Shown here: in pieces, positions 1-9,548 of the stretch
Numbering within the stretch: the stretch's first letter is position 1
Layout of the letters: the number at the start of each line of letters is the position of its first letter
Assembly (NCBI GenBank): GCA_030696345.1
Contig: JAUYSK010000019.1
Location: 124,001 to 188,000, forward strand
Direction of reading: 5' to 3'
Origin: Azonexus sp.
GTDB taxonomy: Bacteria; Pseudomonadota; Gammaproteobacteria; Burkholderiales; Rhodocyclaceae
Length of the DNA stretch: 64,000 nt
Position numbers and translations under genes: made by a program
Notes under the pieces: model-generated
Seen by the model: only the letters and a program-made list of their open reading frames with translations
Databases searched by the model: none
Told to the model about the DNA's origin: nothing

Positions 1-1607
1 AACACCGTATAGGTCAGATCGCTCAGCTTGCGATCGAGATCGATCGACTTGTCGGCAAAATTGAACAGGTCGAAATCGTAATATTCCGGGCGACCGCCGC
101 CGCGCTTGCGTTCGTCCTGTTCCTGCTCGATTTCGGGCGTCGCCACCGGCAACACGAAGCGGAAGAATGCCCGGTGTGCCGCCTTTTCGCGTTGGTACCA
201 GACTTCACCACCGTGGCGGTCGATGACATCGCGCAGCGATAGCGGCGTGGTCTCGCTGCCAACCTGCATCGAGTCGATTTCCCAGGTGTAGAAAGTCTCC
301 GACGACATCGCCGGCCCGGCCCAGATCAGATCGAGATAGGCCAGCTTGCCCTCGGCGATCAGGCGGAAACGAAGTTCGCGTGGCTCATAATGATCCTGCA
401 GCCTGGAGGCGAGATAGACCAATGCAAAGACCAGCGAGAAACTGTCGGCCTTGATCCACAGGGCATCATCGAGTTCTTCGGTTTTTGTCGGCAATTTGAG
501 CTTGTCATCGATCCGGCGTTGGGCAGCGGCGATGATATCGATCCCCAGAACGTCCTCCAGCGGCCAGCGCGCTTTCATCGAATCCGAGAATTCGCCCATG
601 GTCTGATCGAGACTCTGGCTCATCTTGGCCACTTCGTCGCCAACGACATGGACGAAACGATCACGCAACTCCGGTTCCATATCCGGGTAATCGATCAGAT
701 TGGCCACAGCGGCGCGGATATTCCCCAGCGCCGAGCGACTGCCTTCGGTCAGCGAATGCATCACCTGATCGCGGCGCGCTTCCTGCTCGATGCTGCGGGT
801 AATGTTTTCCACCGTCAGCACGTAGCCTGACATTGCGGGGTCGCCCTCACCTGCCCCAGCGGCGAGCACCGGCACCATCTGGGCGCGCAGCAACTGGCCA
901 CCACGGGTGGTGGTGATGAAGTTGGAAATAGCTGTCTTGCCGGCAGCCAATCGCTGACGAATCACTTCCTCGGCATGCTCGACCTGACTCTTTTCGAGAA
1001 TCGAGTGAATCGAACGCCCCAGACCAATCAGCGCCCCGCCCGAAACCGACGTTGGCCCCTGAGCCAGCGCCTTGAACTGCAGGCGGGCGCGGTTGTTGTA
1101 GAGCAGGATGCGGCCGTCGAGATTGCACACCACGACGGCCTGTGCGAGTTCGGACATCAGCGCTGCCAGACGATTTTTTTCTTCTTCGACCGAGGCCTTG
1201 GCCCGACCGATCTGGGCGTCGACATCGTCCATCAGCAAATCACGCTGCTGCGCCAGATCATTGGCAGCCAGCGCAAGTTGCTGAACCTCCGGCGGACCTT
1301 CGATGGTGACGCGGAAATTGCGGTTGGCGCCCAGCATCAGGCGCAGCGTTTCCGACATCCGCAACAAGCCTTCGACGTATTGTTTGAAGAGACGGTGCAG
1401 CACCAGCACGCCGATGGCGAAACCGAACAGCGTCATCATCGTCCCCACCGGAAGGCGGGAGACGAGCAGCCCAAGAAGCACCTCGCGCTCGAAATCCTTC
1501 ATGTCCAGCCAGACGAGCAGCGAAGTTACGACAAACGGCCCGGTCATCAGCAGACCGAGGATGATCACGGCAACAATGAAACGATGTATAGCCTTCATGG
1601 CATGCAT
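1..1607 (-). CDS. Membrane PAS/histidine-kinase-like protein continuing into a DnaQ-type 3'-5' exonuclease domain (truncated at left edge)
   Basis: My own translation of the open minus frame from ATG 1607 or 1598: MKAIHRFIVAVIILGLLMTGPF...(TM)...ALMSELAQAVVVCNLDGRILLYNNRARLQF (PAS)...LDLIWAGPAMSSETFYTWEID...; last visible residues LSDLTYTV(F/L), where a DnaQ exonuclease (YTVFDTETTG) would begin. Absent from the ORF track because it has no stop inside the window. Confidence 0.75.
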   Translation of the reverse strand, partial: MHAMKAIHRFIVAVIILGLLMTGPFVVTSLLVWLDMKDFEREVLLGLLVSRLPVGTMMTLFGFAIGVLVLHRLFKQYVEGLLRMSETLRLMLGANRNFRVTIEGPPEVQQLALAANDLAQQRDLLMDDVDAQIGRAKASVEEEKNRLAALMSELAQAVVVCNLDGRILLYNNRARLQFKALAQGPTSVSGGALIGLGRSIHSILEKSQVEHAEEVIRQRLAAGKTAISNFITTTRGGQLLRAQMVPVLAAGAGEGDPAMSGYVLTVENITRSIEQEARRDQVMHSLTEGSRSALGNIRAAVANLIDYPDMEPELRDRFVHVVGDEVAKMSQSLDQTMGEFSDSMKARWPLEDVLGIDIIAAAQRRIDDKLKLPTKTEELDDALWIKADSFSLVFALVYLASRLQDHYEPRELRFRLIAEGKLAYLDLIWAGPAMSSETFYTWEIDSMQVGSETTPLSLRDVIDRHGGEVWYQREKAAHRAFFRFVLPVATPEIEQEQDERKRGGGRPEYYDFDLFNFADKSIDLDRKLSDLTYTV

Positions 1608-1682
1608 TCCGATGAATTTTGGCCTTTTCAGGCCGTCGACCGCGCCCCGCAGGAAGTACCCTTGGGGTGCAGCAGCCTGATC

Positions 1683-2054
1683 TCAGCCAACGCCCAGCAT
1701 GGATTTGACCTTGACGACCAGATCCTTGGTCGAGAAGGGCTTGGTGACGTAAGCATCGGCACCAATCGCCAGCCCTTTGGCCACTTCGGTATCGCGCCCC
1801 TTGGCCGTCAGCATGACGATCAGCAGGCCCGCCCGCGAAGGGTCGCCACGCAAAGCCTCGCAGACCTCGAAACCCGACTTCTTTGGCATCATCACGTCGA
1901 GCAGGATCAGGTCCGGATTGAAGCTCGCCACCTTGGCCAGCGCCTCCTCGCCATCGGTCGCCACGGCAACCTCGAAGCCTTCCTTTTTCATCAGGAATTC
2001 GAGCGAGATAACGATGTTGGGTTCGTCATCGACAATCAAAATTTTGTGAGCCAT
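1683..2054 (-). CDS. Single-domain response regulator (CheY-like receiver)
   Basis: MAHKILIVDDEPNIVISLEFL...DLILLDVMMPKKSGFEV...AYVTKPFSTKDLV; receiver only, no output domain. Confidence 0.9.
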   Translation of the reverse strand: MAHKILIVDDEPNIVISLEFLMKKEGFEVAVATDGEEALAKVASFNPDLILLDVMMPKKSGFEVCEALRGDPSRAGLLIVMLTAKGRDTEVAKGLAIGADAYVTKPFSTKDLVVKVKSMLGVG

Positions 2055-2071
2055 ATCTTTAGTCTCCGTTG

Positions 2072-4783
2072 TTATTCTTCCGGTGCCGGCAAGGGCACCG
2101 TGAAAATGAAATTCGCACCCGCTCCGGGCTGACTTTCAACCCAGAGATTACCACCAAAATATTCGACAATCTGCCGGCTGATCGGCAAGCCGAGACCGGT
2201 TCCTTGCGGCTTGTCCGTCATCGTGTTTCCGCCCTGACGGAATTTCTCGAAAATGACCACACACTCTTCCGCCGTCAGCCCCGGGCCGTTGTCCGAAACC
2301 TCAACCCGAACGACTTTTTCATCCCAACCTACCCTGACGCCGACCCGTCCATTCCCGCCGGGAACGAACTTCACTGCATTTGAAAGCAGGTTGATCATGA
2401 CCTGAGTCAGGCGGTCGCGATCAGCCAGCACGGCGGGACAGGAATCAGGAATATCCCCGGCCAGTTCGACGCCCTTTTCCCGGAACAGCTGACCGAGCGT
2501 CGCCATGCTTTCACGAACGACTTCGCCGATATCGACTTCGCCGGTCGTCCATTCAGCCCGACCGGATTCCATCTTGGCCATATCGAGAATCTGGTTGATC
2601 AGCCGGGTCAGTCGCTCGGCTTCGCTGACGATGATGCCGAGGAAGCGGGTTCGTGCTTCAAGCTCCAGGCGCGGGTCTTCATGCAGCATTTCAGAAAGCG
2701 CCCGAATCGAGGTCAGCGGAGTGCGTAATTCGTGGGTGACCGTCGAGATGAAATCATCCTTCATCCGGTCAAGCTCGCGCAATCGATCGTTCGCCTGACG
2801 GAGGTCGGCAGTTGCCGCTTCCAGTTCCTGCTGCTTGGCTTCCAGATCACGGCTATAGGCACGCACCTGGGTCGCCTCGTCAAGAATATCGAGCACCTCA
2901 TCCAGCCCGAGGTCTTCCTCCTGCGCCACCGACGCCACCATTACCCGGGCACTGGCCGAGCCAATTGCCCCGGCCAGTTCCGCCTCGGCAAAATGGACAA
3001 AGTCGGCATCAGCAGGCAAGCCGTGCCAGTCTTTCGCGCCGCGGGACTGGGCGTAAACCCCCAATTGCTGGCGCGCACGCGCCGGACCGAGAAAGCGCTC
3101 AAGCAGCCCGACCAGTGCATCAACTGAAGCATTGCCCCGCCACAAGCGGCTATCCGTTTCCCGCTGGGCATGCCTGAAAACATCGACAAAACGTTCAGCC
3201 TGACCCGCCTCTACGGCGTCTGGTCGCGAATTGAGCGATACGCCGACATAGCAACCGATATTGGCCAGCAGGCTCCACCACAGACAATGCGAGATCTCGT
3301 CCATTCCGCTCAGACCGAAAAGCGCCTGCGCCTTCATCCAGCTGATGCCGAACAAGCCCTGTTCGACAAATCCACTGGTGATCCAGCCGGACTTGGCAAA
3401 GGATGGCAGCAACAAGGTGTACAGCCAGATACCGAAGCCTGCCAGCAAGCCGGCCACGGCACCTGCCCGTGTCCCCTGCTTCCAGTACATGCCGCCAAAC
3501 ATCGCCGGCGCGAACTGCGCTACAGCGGCAAATGAAATCAGGCCAATGCCAACCAGGGCGTAAGCCTCACCGGCTGCCCTGAAATAAATGTAGCCAAGCA
3601 ACAGGATCACCGCGATGGCAACGCGCCGGATGCCGATCAACAGCCCGGAAAGGTCCTGTCGTTTTTCGACCTGCAGCCACGTTGACCGCAGCAACCAGGG
3701 CATGACCAGATCGTTGCAGACCATCGTCGACAAGGCGATGGTTTCGACAATGACCATCCCGGTCGCCGCCGACAGTCCGCCGATGAAGACGAGCAACGCG
3801 AGCGCTTCGGCCCCACGAGCCATGGGCAGGGTAAGTACGAAGGTGTCAGGATTTAAATTCTGCCCCTGAAAATGCAGCAGGCCGCCCAGCGCCAGCGGCA
3901 GCACAAAAATATTGATCAGCAGAAGATAGAGCGGAAAAAGCCAGACCGCCCGCTTGAGATGTGACTCATCAACATTCTCGACAACGATGATCTGGAACTG
4001 ACGCGGCAGAAAGATGATTGCCAACCCGGAGAGCAAGATCATCGCCGTCCACGTCCCGGCCCGGCTCGAATCAAGTTGCAGCAGACGAGCAAGTTCCGGA
4101 CTCTCGGCGGCGCGCTGGAAAAGATCCGAGAAGCCGCCAAACATGCCGTAGGTAACGAACAAGCCGACGGCCATGAAGGCCACCAGTTTGACCACCGACT
4201 CGAAAGCTACCGCAGCGACCATGCCTTCGTGCCGTTCGGTTGCATCAAGGTGGCGGGTCCCGAACAAAATGGTAAAAAGAGCAAGCACTGCGGCAATCAG
4301 CAGCGTCGAGTCCAGCCACCAGGGCAGAAATTTATCGTCCGAGTACTGAAACAGCACATCAAGGCTGGCAGAAACCGCCTTGAGTTGCAGCGCGATATAA
4401 GGCACCACGCCGATCACCGCAATCACCGTTACCAGGCCGGCCAGTAGCTGGCTCTTGCCGTAACGTGACGCAATGAAGTCGGCAATCGACGTAATGCGAT
4501 AGGCCTTGCTGATGCGAATCATCTTGATGATGACCCCGACAAACATCAGCATCAGCGTCGGACCGATATAGATGGTCAGGAATGACAGACCACCGGAAGT
4601 CGCCCGGCCGACACTGCCGTAAAAAGTCCAGGAAGTGCAATAGACCGCCAGCGACAGGGCATAGACGTTGGCCGAAATGATCGACCGGCCGGCATCGGCC
4701 CGCGCATCGCCAAAGCGGGCAACCGCAAACAGCACCAGAACGTAGGCGGTCGACAGCGCGGCAACGAACCAACCCGAAAGCAA
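2072..4783 (-). CDS. Sodium:solute symporter-histidine kinase hybrid (CrbS/CbrA family)
   Basis: N-terminal multi-TM SSS region; C-terminal HisKA H-box (FISTVTHELRTPLTSIRALSEML) and HATPase (NLLSNAVKF, VSDNGPGL, GTGLGLPISRQIV); next to acs. Confidence 0.9.
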   Translation of the reverse strand: MLSGWFVAALSTAYVLVLFAVARFGDARADAGRSIISANVYALSLAVYCTSWTFYGSVGRATSGGLSFLTIYIGPTLMLMFVGVIIKMIRISKAYRITSIADFIASRYGKSQLLAGLVTVIAVIGVVPYIALQLKAVSASLDVLFQYSDDKFLPWWLDSTLLIAAVLALFTILFGTRHLDATERHEGMVAAVAFESVVKLVAFMAVGLFVTYGMFGGFSDLFQRAAESPELARLLQLDSSRAGTWTAMILLSGLAIIFLPRQFQIIVVENVDESHLKRAVWLFPLYLLLINIFVLPLALGGLLHFQGQNLNPDTFVLTLPMARGAEALALLVFIGGLSAATGMVIVETIALSTMVCNDLVMPWLLRSTWLQVEKRQDLSGLLIGIRRVAIAVILLLGYIYFRAAGEAYALVGIGLISFAAVAQFAPAMFGGMYWKQGTRAGAVAGLLAGFGIWLYTLLLPSFAKSGWITSGFVEQGLFGISWMKAQALFGLSGMDEISHCLWWSLLANIGCYVGVSLNSRPDAVEAGQAERFVDVFRHAQRETDSRLWRGNASVDALVGLLERFLGPARARQQLGVYAQSRGAKDWHGLPADADFVHFAEAELAGAIGSASARVMVASVAQEEDLGLDEVLDILDEATQVRAYSRDLEAKQQELEAATADLRQANDRLRELDRMKDDFISTVTHELRTPLTSIRALSEMLHEDPRLELEARTRFLGIIVSEAERLTRLINQILDMAKMESGRAEWTTGEVDIGEVVRESMATLGQLFREKGVELAGDIPDSCPAVLADRDRLTQVMINLLSNAVKFVPGGNGRVGVRVGWDEKVVRVEVSDNGPGLTAEECVVIFEKFRQGGNTMTDKPQGTGLGLPISRQIVEYFGGNLWVESQPGAGANFIFTVPLPAPEE

Positions 4784-4978
4784 TTATTTCCCCCGCCGCT
4801 CGGCCACCCAGGTCGCAAGCGCAATCAGGCCGGCCCAAACACCGAACAGGTAAAGATAAGTTGCCGGAATACCGGCCAGGCTGCCGCCCGGCAAACTGAG
4901 CAGGGGATAGGTCAGCAGTGGCACGCCAAGCAGGCCAAGCGCTGCAAACCGCTGACGAACTGGGCTGGCTCTCTTCAA
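4784..4978 (-). CDS. Small two-TM protein upstream of the symporter-kinase (CbrX-like)
   Basis: 64 aa, two hydrophobic segments, abuts the start of the symporter-kinase gene; same position as cbrX in pseudomonads. Confidence 0.65.
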   Translation of the reverse strand: MKRASPVRQRFAALGLLGVPLLTYPLLSLPGGSLAGIPATYLYLFGVWAGLIALATWVAERRGK

Positions 4979-4998
4979 GACACACTCCCGGAAAAGAA

Positions 4999-5029
4999 AA
5001 CGGTCGACACGCCAAGCGTGCCGACCGTT
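4999..5029 (-). terminator. Stem-loop and T-rich tract downstream of acs
   Basis: Minus strand AACGGTCGGCACGCTTGGCGTGTCGACCGTTTTCTTTTC. Confidence 0.6.
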
Positions 5030-5161
5030 GTTGGCATGCAGTCTGAAACGACCACACGGGAGGCCACCTTAAGGGCGACCATTGTCTCCTCCTTGCCTGT
5101 TGTTTGTTGGAGGCAGCGTGGCAAGCTCGCCGCCTCCTTGGCTCATTACTGAGCTGAAGGA

Positions 5162-7123
5162 TTAACCCTTCAGCTGTTCCAGAATGGCCGGGTTTTCCAG
5201 CGTAGACGTGTCTTGCGTCAGTTCCTCGCCCTTGGCCAGACCGCGCAGCAAACGACGCATGATCTTGCCCGAACGGGTCTTTGGCAGGTTGTCACCGAAA
5301 CGGATGTCCTTCGGCTTGGCGATCGGACCAATTTCCTTGCCAACCCAGTCAGACAGTTCCTTGATGATGCGCTTGGCGTCGTCACCGGTCGGGCGCTGCC
5401 CCTTGAGTACGACGAAAGCGACGATGGCTTCACCGGTCAGGTCGTCCGGGCGGCCAACAACGGCAGCCTCGGCCACCATCGGATTGGAAACCAGTGCGGA
5501 TTCGATTTCCATCGTACCCATACGGTGACCGGAAACGTTCAACACGTCGTCGATACGGCCGGTGATGGTGAAGTAACCAGTATCCTTGTCGCGGATCGCG
5601 CCGTCGCCAGCCAGGTAATACTTGCCCTGGAAGTCAGCCGGGTAGTAGGACTTGACGAAGCGCTCATCGTCATTCCAGATCGTGCGGATCATCGACGGCC
5701 ACGGCTTCTTGCAAACCAGGATGCCGCCCTGGCCCCACGGCAGATCGGCACCGGTCTCATCGACCACGGCGAACTGGATACCCGGGAACGGCAGGGTGCA
5801 GGAACCCGGAACCAGCGGGGTGGCGCCCGGCAGCGGGGTGATCATGTGACCACCGGTTTCGGTCTGCCAGAAAGTATCGACGATCGGGCAACGGCCACCG
5901 CCAACGTTCTCGTAGTACCACGTCCAGGCGGCCGGATTGATTGGCTCCCCGACCGAACCGAGAATCCGCAGGGAGGACAGATCGTAGGCTTTCGGATGGA
6001 CTTCCGGTTTGCTGTCGCAAGCCTTGATCAGCGAACGAATGGCCGTAGGAGCGGTGTAGAAAATTGTAGCCTTGTGATCCTGAATCACTTTCCAGAAACG
6101 GCCAGCATCCGGATAGGTCGGGACGCCTTCGAAAACGATTTCGGTGGCGCCACAAGCGAGCGGGCCATAAGTGATGTAGGTGTGGCCAGTAACCCAGCCG
6201 ATGTCGGCCGTGCACCAGAAGACGTCCGTCGGCTTGATGTCGAAGGTCCACTTCATGGTCATGATGGCGTGCAGCAGGTAGCCGCCGGTGGAGTGCTGAA
6301 CGCCCTTTGGCTTGCCGGTGGAGCCGGACGTGTAGAGCAGGAACAGCGGATGTTCGGCTTCAACCCATTCCGGTTCGCAAACATCGGACTGGTTGGCGAC
6401 GGCTTCGTGCAACCAGGTGTCACGACCGGCAACCATGTTGACTTCAGATCCGGTGCGCTTGAGAACGAGCACGTTCTTGATCGATTCGCAGCCGCCCATG
6501 GCGAATGCTTCGTCAGCGATCGGCTTGAGCGGGATGGTCTTGCCACCGCGGAACTGGCCGTCGGAGGTGATCAACGCAACAGCGCCGGCATCGTTGATAC
6601 GATCACGCAGGGACTGAGCGGAGAAACCGCCGAAAACGATAGAGTGGATGGCGCCGAGGCGAGCACAGGCCTGCATGGCGCAGACGCCTTCAACGGTCAT
6701 CGGCATGTAAATGACGACGCGATCACCCTTCTTGACACCCATGCCGCGCAGGGCATTGGCAAACTTGGCGACCTTGGAGAGCAGTTCCTTGTAGGTAACT
6801 TTGGTCACTTCGCCGTTGTCGGCTTCGAAAATCAGGGCAACCTTGTCACCCAGACCGGCTTCAACATGACGATCAAGGCAGTTGTAGGAAACATTCAGCT
6901 TGCCGTCGGCAAACCATTTGAAAAACGGAGCGTTGGATTCATCAAGTGACTGGGTAAACGGTTGCTTCCACGTGATCATTTCACGGGCGCGTTTAGCCCA
7001 GAATTCCGGATAATCGGCTTCCGCTTCCGCGCACAGCGCCCGGTAGGCGTCCATCCCCGAAACCGCTGCGTTCTTGACCATTTCGTCAGACGGATAAATT
7101 AGCTGCACGGACTCATTCGACAT
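5162..7123 (-). CDS. acs: Acetyl-CoA synthetase
   Basis: [24 protein letters not shown]...[21 protein letters not shown]...[23 protein letters not shown]-forming Acs. Confidence 0.97.
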   Translation of the reverse strand: MSNESVQLIYPSDEMVKNAAVSGMDAYRALCAEAEADYPEFWAKRAREMITWKQPFTQSLDESNAPFFKWFADGKLNVSYNCLDRHVEAGLGDKVALIFEADNGEVTKVTYKELLSKVAKFANALRGMGVKKGDRVVIYMPMTVEGVCAMQACARLGAIHSIVFGGFSAQSLRDRINDAGAVALITSDGQFRGGKTIPLKPIADEAFAMGGCESIKNVLVLKRTGSEVNMVAGRDTWLHEAVANQSDVCEPEWVEAEHPLFLLYTSGSTGKPKGVQHSTGGYLLHAIMTMKWTFDIKPTDVFWCTADIGWVTGHTYITYGPLACGATEIVFEGVPTYPDAGRFWKVIQDHKATIFYTAPTAIRSLIKACDSKPEVHPKAYDLSSLRILGSVGEPINPAAWTWYYENVGGGRCPIVDTFWQTETGGHMITPLPGATPLVPGSCTLPFPGIQFAVVDETGADLPWGQGGILVCKKPWPSMIRTIWNDDERFVKSYYPADFQGKYYLAGDGAIRDKDTGYFTITGRIDDVLNVSGHRMGTMEIESALVSNPMVAEAAVVGRPDDLTGEAIVAFVVLKGQRPTGDDAKRIIKELSDWVGKEIGPIAKPKDIRFGDNLPKTRSGKIMRRLLRGLAKGEELTQDTSTLENPAILEQLKG

Positions 7124-7376
7124 ATTCTTCTCCTCTGCGGTACATCGCAATTATGTTGAAACAACCGATCTGATCCCAAGACAAAACCCGGGACAATTTA
7201 AAGCCGCACAAGCTGGAGGCAATCCCACTCCCCTCGCCAGCATTGAGGCGGCATTAGACGTCTATATTCTTACAAACGCCTTACGAAATCACGCTGCGGC
7301 GCAGCAATTCAGCAGATCAGGGCAGTACGACGGCTGCGTGATAAAATGGCCCACCCGAAAAATGCGAATACATACA

Positions 7377-7913
7377 ATGCGCTCTCCAATCAAATCCCTA
7401 GAGTCAATAATTTTTGCCAGCCGCTGGATCCAGGCGCCGCTCTATCTTGGCCTGATCGTCGCCCAGATTGTTTATTGCTGGCTATTCATGGTTGAACTGA
7501 GCCATCTGGTTGTCGGCGCTTTCACGACTACGCACATCAGCGAAGCCGATGTCATGCTGGTTGTTCTTGGCCTGATTGACGTCGTGATGATTGCCAACCT
7601 GCTCGTCATGGTCATTGTCGGTGGTTACGAAACCTTCGTTTCCCGCCTTGATCTTGACGACCACCCGGACCAGCCGGAATGGCTCTCCCACGTCAATGCC
7701 GGCGTCCTCAAGATCAAGCTATCGACGGCGATCATCGGCATTTCGTCGATCCACCTGCTGAAGAGCTTCATCAATGCCGCCAACCTGTCAGAGCACACGC
7801 TGATGTGGCAAGTGATCATTCACGTCGTATTCCTTTTCTCCGCCCTGGCCATGGCGATGGTTGACAAGACCATGACCCAGACCCTCGCTCTTCAACACCA
7901 GAAAACCCACTGA
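7377..7913 (+). CDS. YqhA family (UPF0114/TIGR00645) membrane protein
   Basis: [35 protein letters not shown]...[34 protein letters not shown]. Confidence 0.9.
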   Translation: MRSPIKSLESIIFASRWIQAPLYLGLIVAQIVYCWLFMVELSHLVVGAFTTTHISEADVMLVVLGLIDVVMIANLLVMVIVGGYETFVSRLDLDDHPDQPEWLSHVNAGVLKIKLSTAIIGISSIHLLKSFINAANLSEHTLMWQVIIHVVFLFSALAMAMVDKTMTQTLALQHQKTH

Positions 7914-7926
7914 CCCGGAGTTGCGC

Positions 7927-9459
7927 ATGACCGCCATCAAACAAGAAGACCTGATCCAGTCCGTTGCCGATGCTTTCCAGTACATCAGCTATTACCACCC
8001 GCTCGATTACATCAAGGCGCTGGGTGAAGCCTATGACCGCGAGGAAAGCCCGGCCGCCAAGGACGCCATCGCCCAGATCCTGACCAATTCGCGGATGTCG
8101 GCCGAAGGCCACCGCCCGATCTGTCAGGACACCGGCATTGGCATGGTCTTCATCAAGGTCGGCATGCAGGTCACCTGGCCGGATGCGACGATGAGCATCC
8201 AGCAAATGATCGACGAAGGCGTCCGTCGCGCCTATGGCAACCCGGACAATCCGTTGCGCGCCTCGGTGCTGGCCGACCCGGCCGGTACTCGCAAGAACAC
8301 CAAGGACAACACCCCGGCCGTCGTCCATTTCGAAATCGTTCCCGGCCATCACGTTGAAGTGATCTGCGCCGCCAAGGGCGGCGGTTCGGAAGCCAAATCG
8401 AAGTTCGCCATGCTCAACCCGTCCGACGACCTCGTCGATTGGGTGCTGCACAAAATCCCGGAAATGGGTGCTGGCTGGTGCCCGCCAGGCATCATCGGCA
8501 TCGGCATCGGCGGCACGCCGGAAAAGGCCATGTTGCTGGCCAAGGAATCGATTATGGCGCCGGTCGACATCCATGAGTTGAAGGCCAAGGCCGCTACCGG
8601 TGCCAAGCTGACCCGTCCGGAAGAACTGCGCCTAGAACTGTTTGAGAAAATCAACGCGCTGGGCGTCGGCGCCCAGGGCCTGGGCGGCCTGACCACCGTG
8701 CTTGACGTCAAGGTGCTGGATTACCCGTGCCACGCCGCCAACCTGCCGGTTGCCCTGGTACCAAACTGCGCTGCCACCCGCCACTGCCACTTCCACCTCG
8801 ATGGCTCTGGTCCTGCCAAACTCGAAGTACCGAAGCTCGAAGACTGGCCGGCAGTCACCTGGACGCCAGACCTCAAGTCAGCCACCCAAGTTAACCTGAA
8901 CACCCTGACCAAGGCAGAAGTTGCTGCCTGGAAGCCGGGCCAGAAGCTGCTGCTCAATGGCAAGATGCTGACCGGCCGCGACGCTGCACACAAGCGCATC
9001 GCCGACATGCTGGCCAAGGGCGAAAAGCTGCCGGTCGACTTCACCAACCGCGTCATCTACTACGTCGGCCCGGTTGATCCGGTGCGTGACGAAGTCGTCG
9101 GCCCAGCCGGCCCGACCACCGGCACCCGCATGGACAAGTTCACCCGCATGATGCTGGAACAGACCGGCCTGATTTCGATGATCGGCAAGTCGGAACGTGG
9201 CCCGGTCGCCATCGAAGCGATCAAGGACAACAAGTCGGCCTACCTGATGGCCGTCGGCGGTGCCGCCTATCTGGTCGCCAAGGCGATCAAGTCGGCCAAG
9301 GTCGTCGGCTTTGCCGATCTGGGCATGGAAGCCATCTACGAGTTCGATGTCGAGAACATGCCTGTGACTGTTGCGGTGGACTCTTCCGGGATCAGTGTTC
9401 ACGAGACCGGCCCGAAGGAGTGGCAGATCAAGATCGGCAAGATTCCGGTTTCCGCATAA
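7927..9459 (+). CDS. Class I fumarate hydratase
   Basis: RPICQDTGIGMVFIKVG...AAKGGGSEAKSKFAML...GPAGPTTGTRMDKFTRMML; single-subunit class I (iron-sulfur) fumarase. Confidence 0.93.
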   Translation: MTAIKQEDLIQSVADAFQYISYYHPLDYIKALGEAYDREESPAAKDAIAQILTNSRMSAEGHRPICQDTGIGMVFIKVGMQVTWPDATMSIQQMIDEGVRRAYGNPDNPLRASVLADPAGTRKNTKDNTPAVVHFEIVPGHHVEVICAAKGGGSEAKSKFAMLNPSDDLVDWVLHKIPEMGAGWCPPGIIGIGIGGTPEKAMLLAKESIMAPVDIHELKAKAATGAKLTRPEELRLELFEKINALGVGAQGLGGLTTVLDVKVLDYPCHAANLPVALVPNCAATRHCHFHLDGSGPAKLEVPKLEDWPAVTWTPDLKSATQVNLNTLTKAEVAAWKPGQKLLLNGKMLTGRDAAHKRIADMLAKGEKLPVDFTNRVIYYVGPVDPVRDEVVGPAGPTTGTRMDKFTRMMLEQTGLISMIGKSERGPVAIEAIKDNKSAYLMAVGGAAYLVAKAIKSAKVVGFADLGMEAIYEFDVENMPVTVAVDSSGISVHETGPKEWQIKIGKIPVSA

Positions 9460-9471
9460 GCCGATTCTTCA

Positions 9472-9510
9472 GGCAAATAAAAACCGGCTTCGGCCGGTTT
9501 TTTATTTGCC
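9472..9510 (+). terminator. Rho-independent terminator after fumarase
   Basis: GGCAAATAAAAACCGGCTTCGGCCGGTTTTTTATTTGCC: long near-perfect stem with TTCG loop. Confidence 0.92.
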
Positions 9511-9548
9511 CTATGCAAGTCTGGCTGGGACTCAAAGCTCTTTCTCCA

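Noticed and set aside
975-2132. 385-aa plus-strand ORF across the left-edge sensor and response regulator
   Set aside because: Antisense to clear PAS and receiver coding sequence; Gln/His/Arg-rich shadow composition
5213-6949. 578-aa plus-strand ORF antisense to acs
   Set aside because: Exactly opposite a canonical acs; no recognisable domain; typical shadow ORF of a high-GC gene
7218-7237. Sigma-54-like -24/-12 element upstream of acs (minus strand GGGAGTGGGATTGCC-type)
   Set aside because: GG-N10-GC spacing fits but the match to the consensus is weak and no NtrC-type activator is in the window
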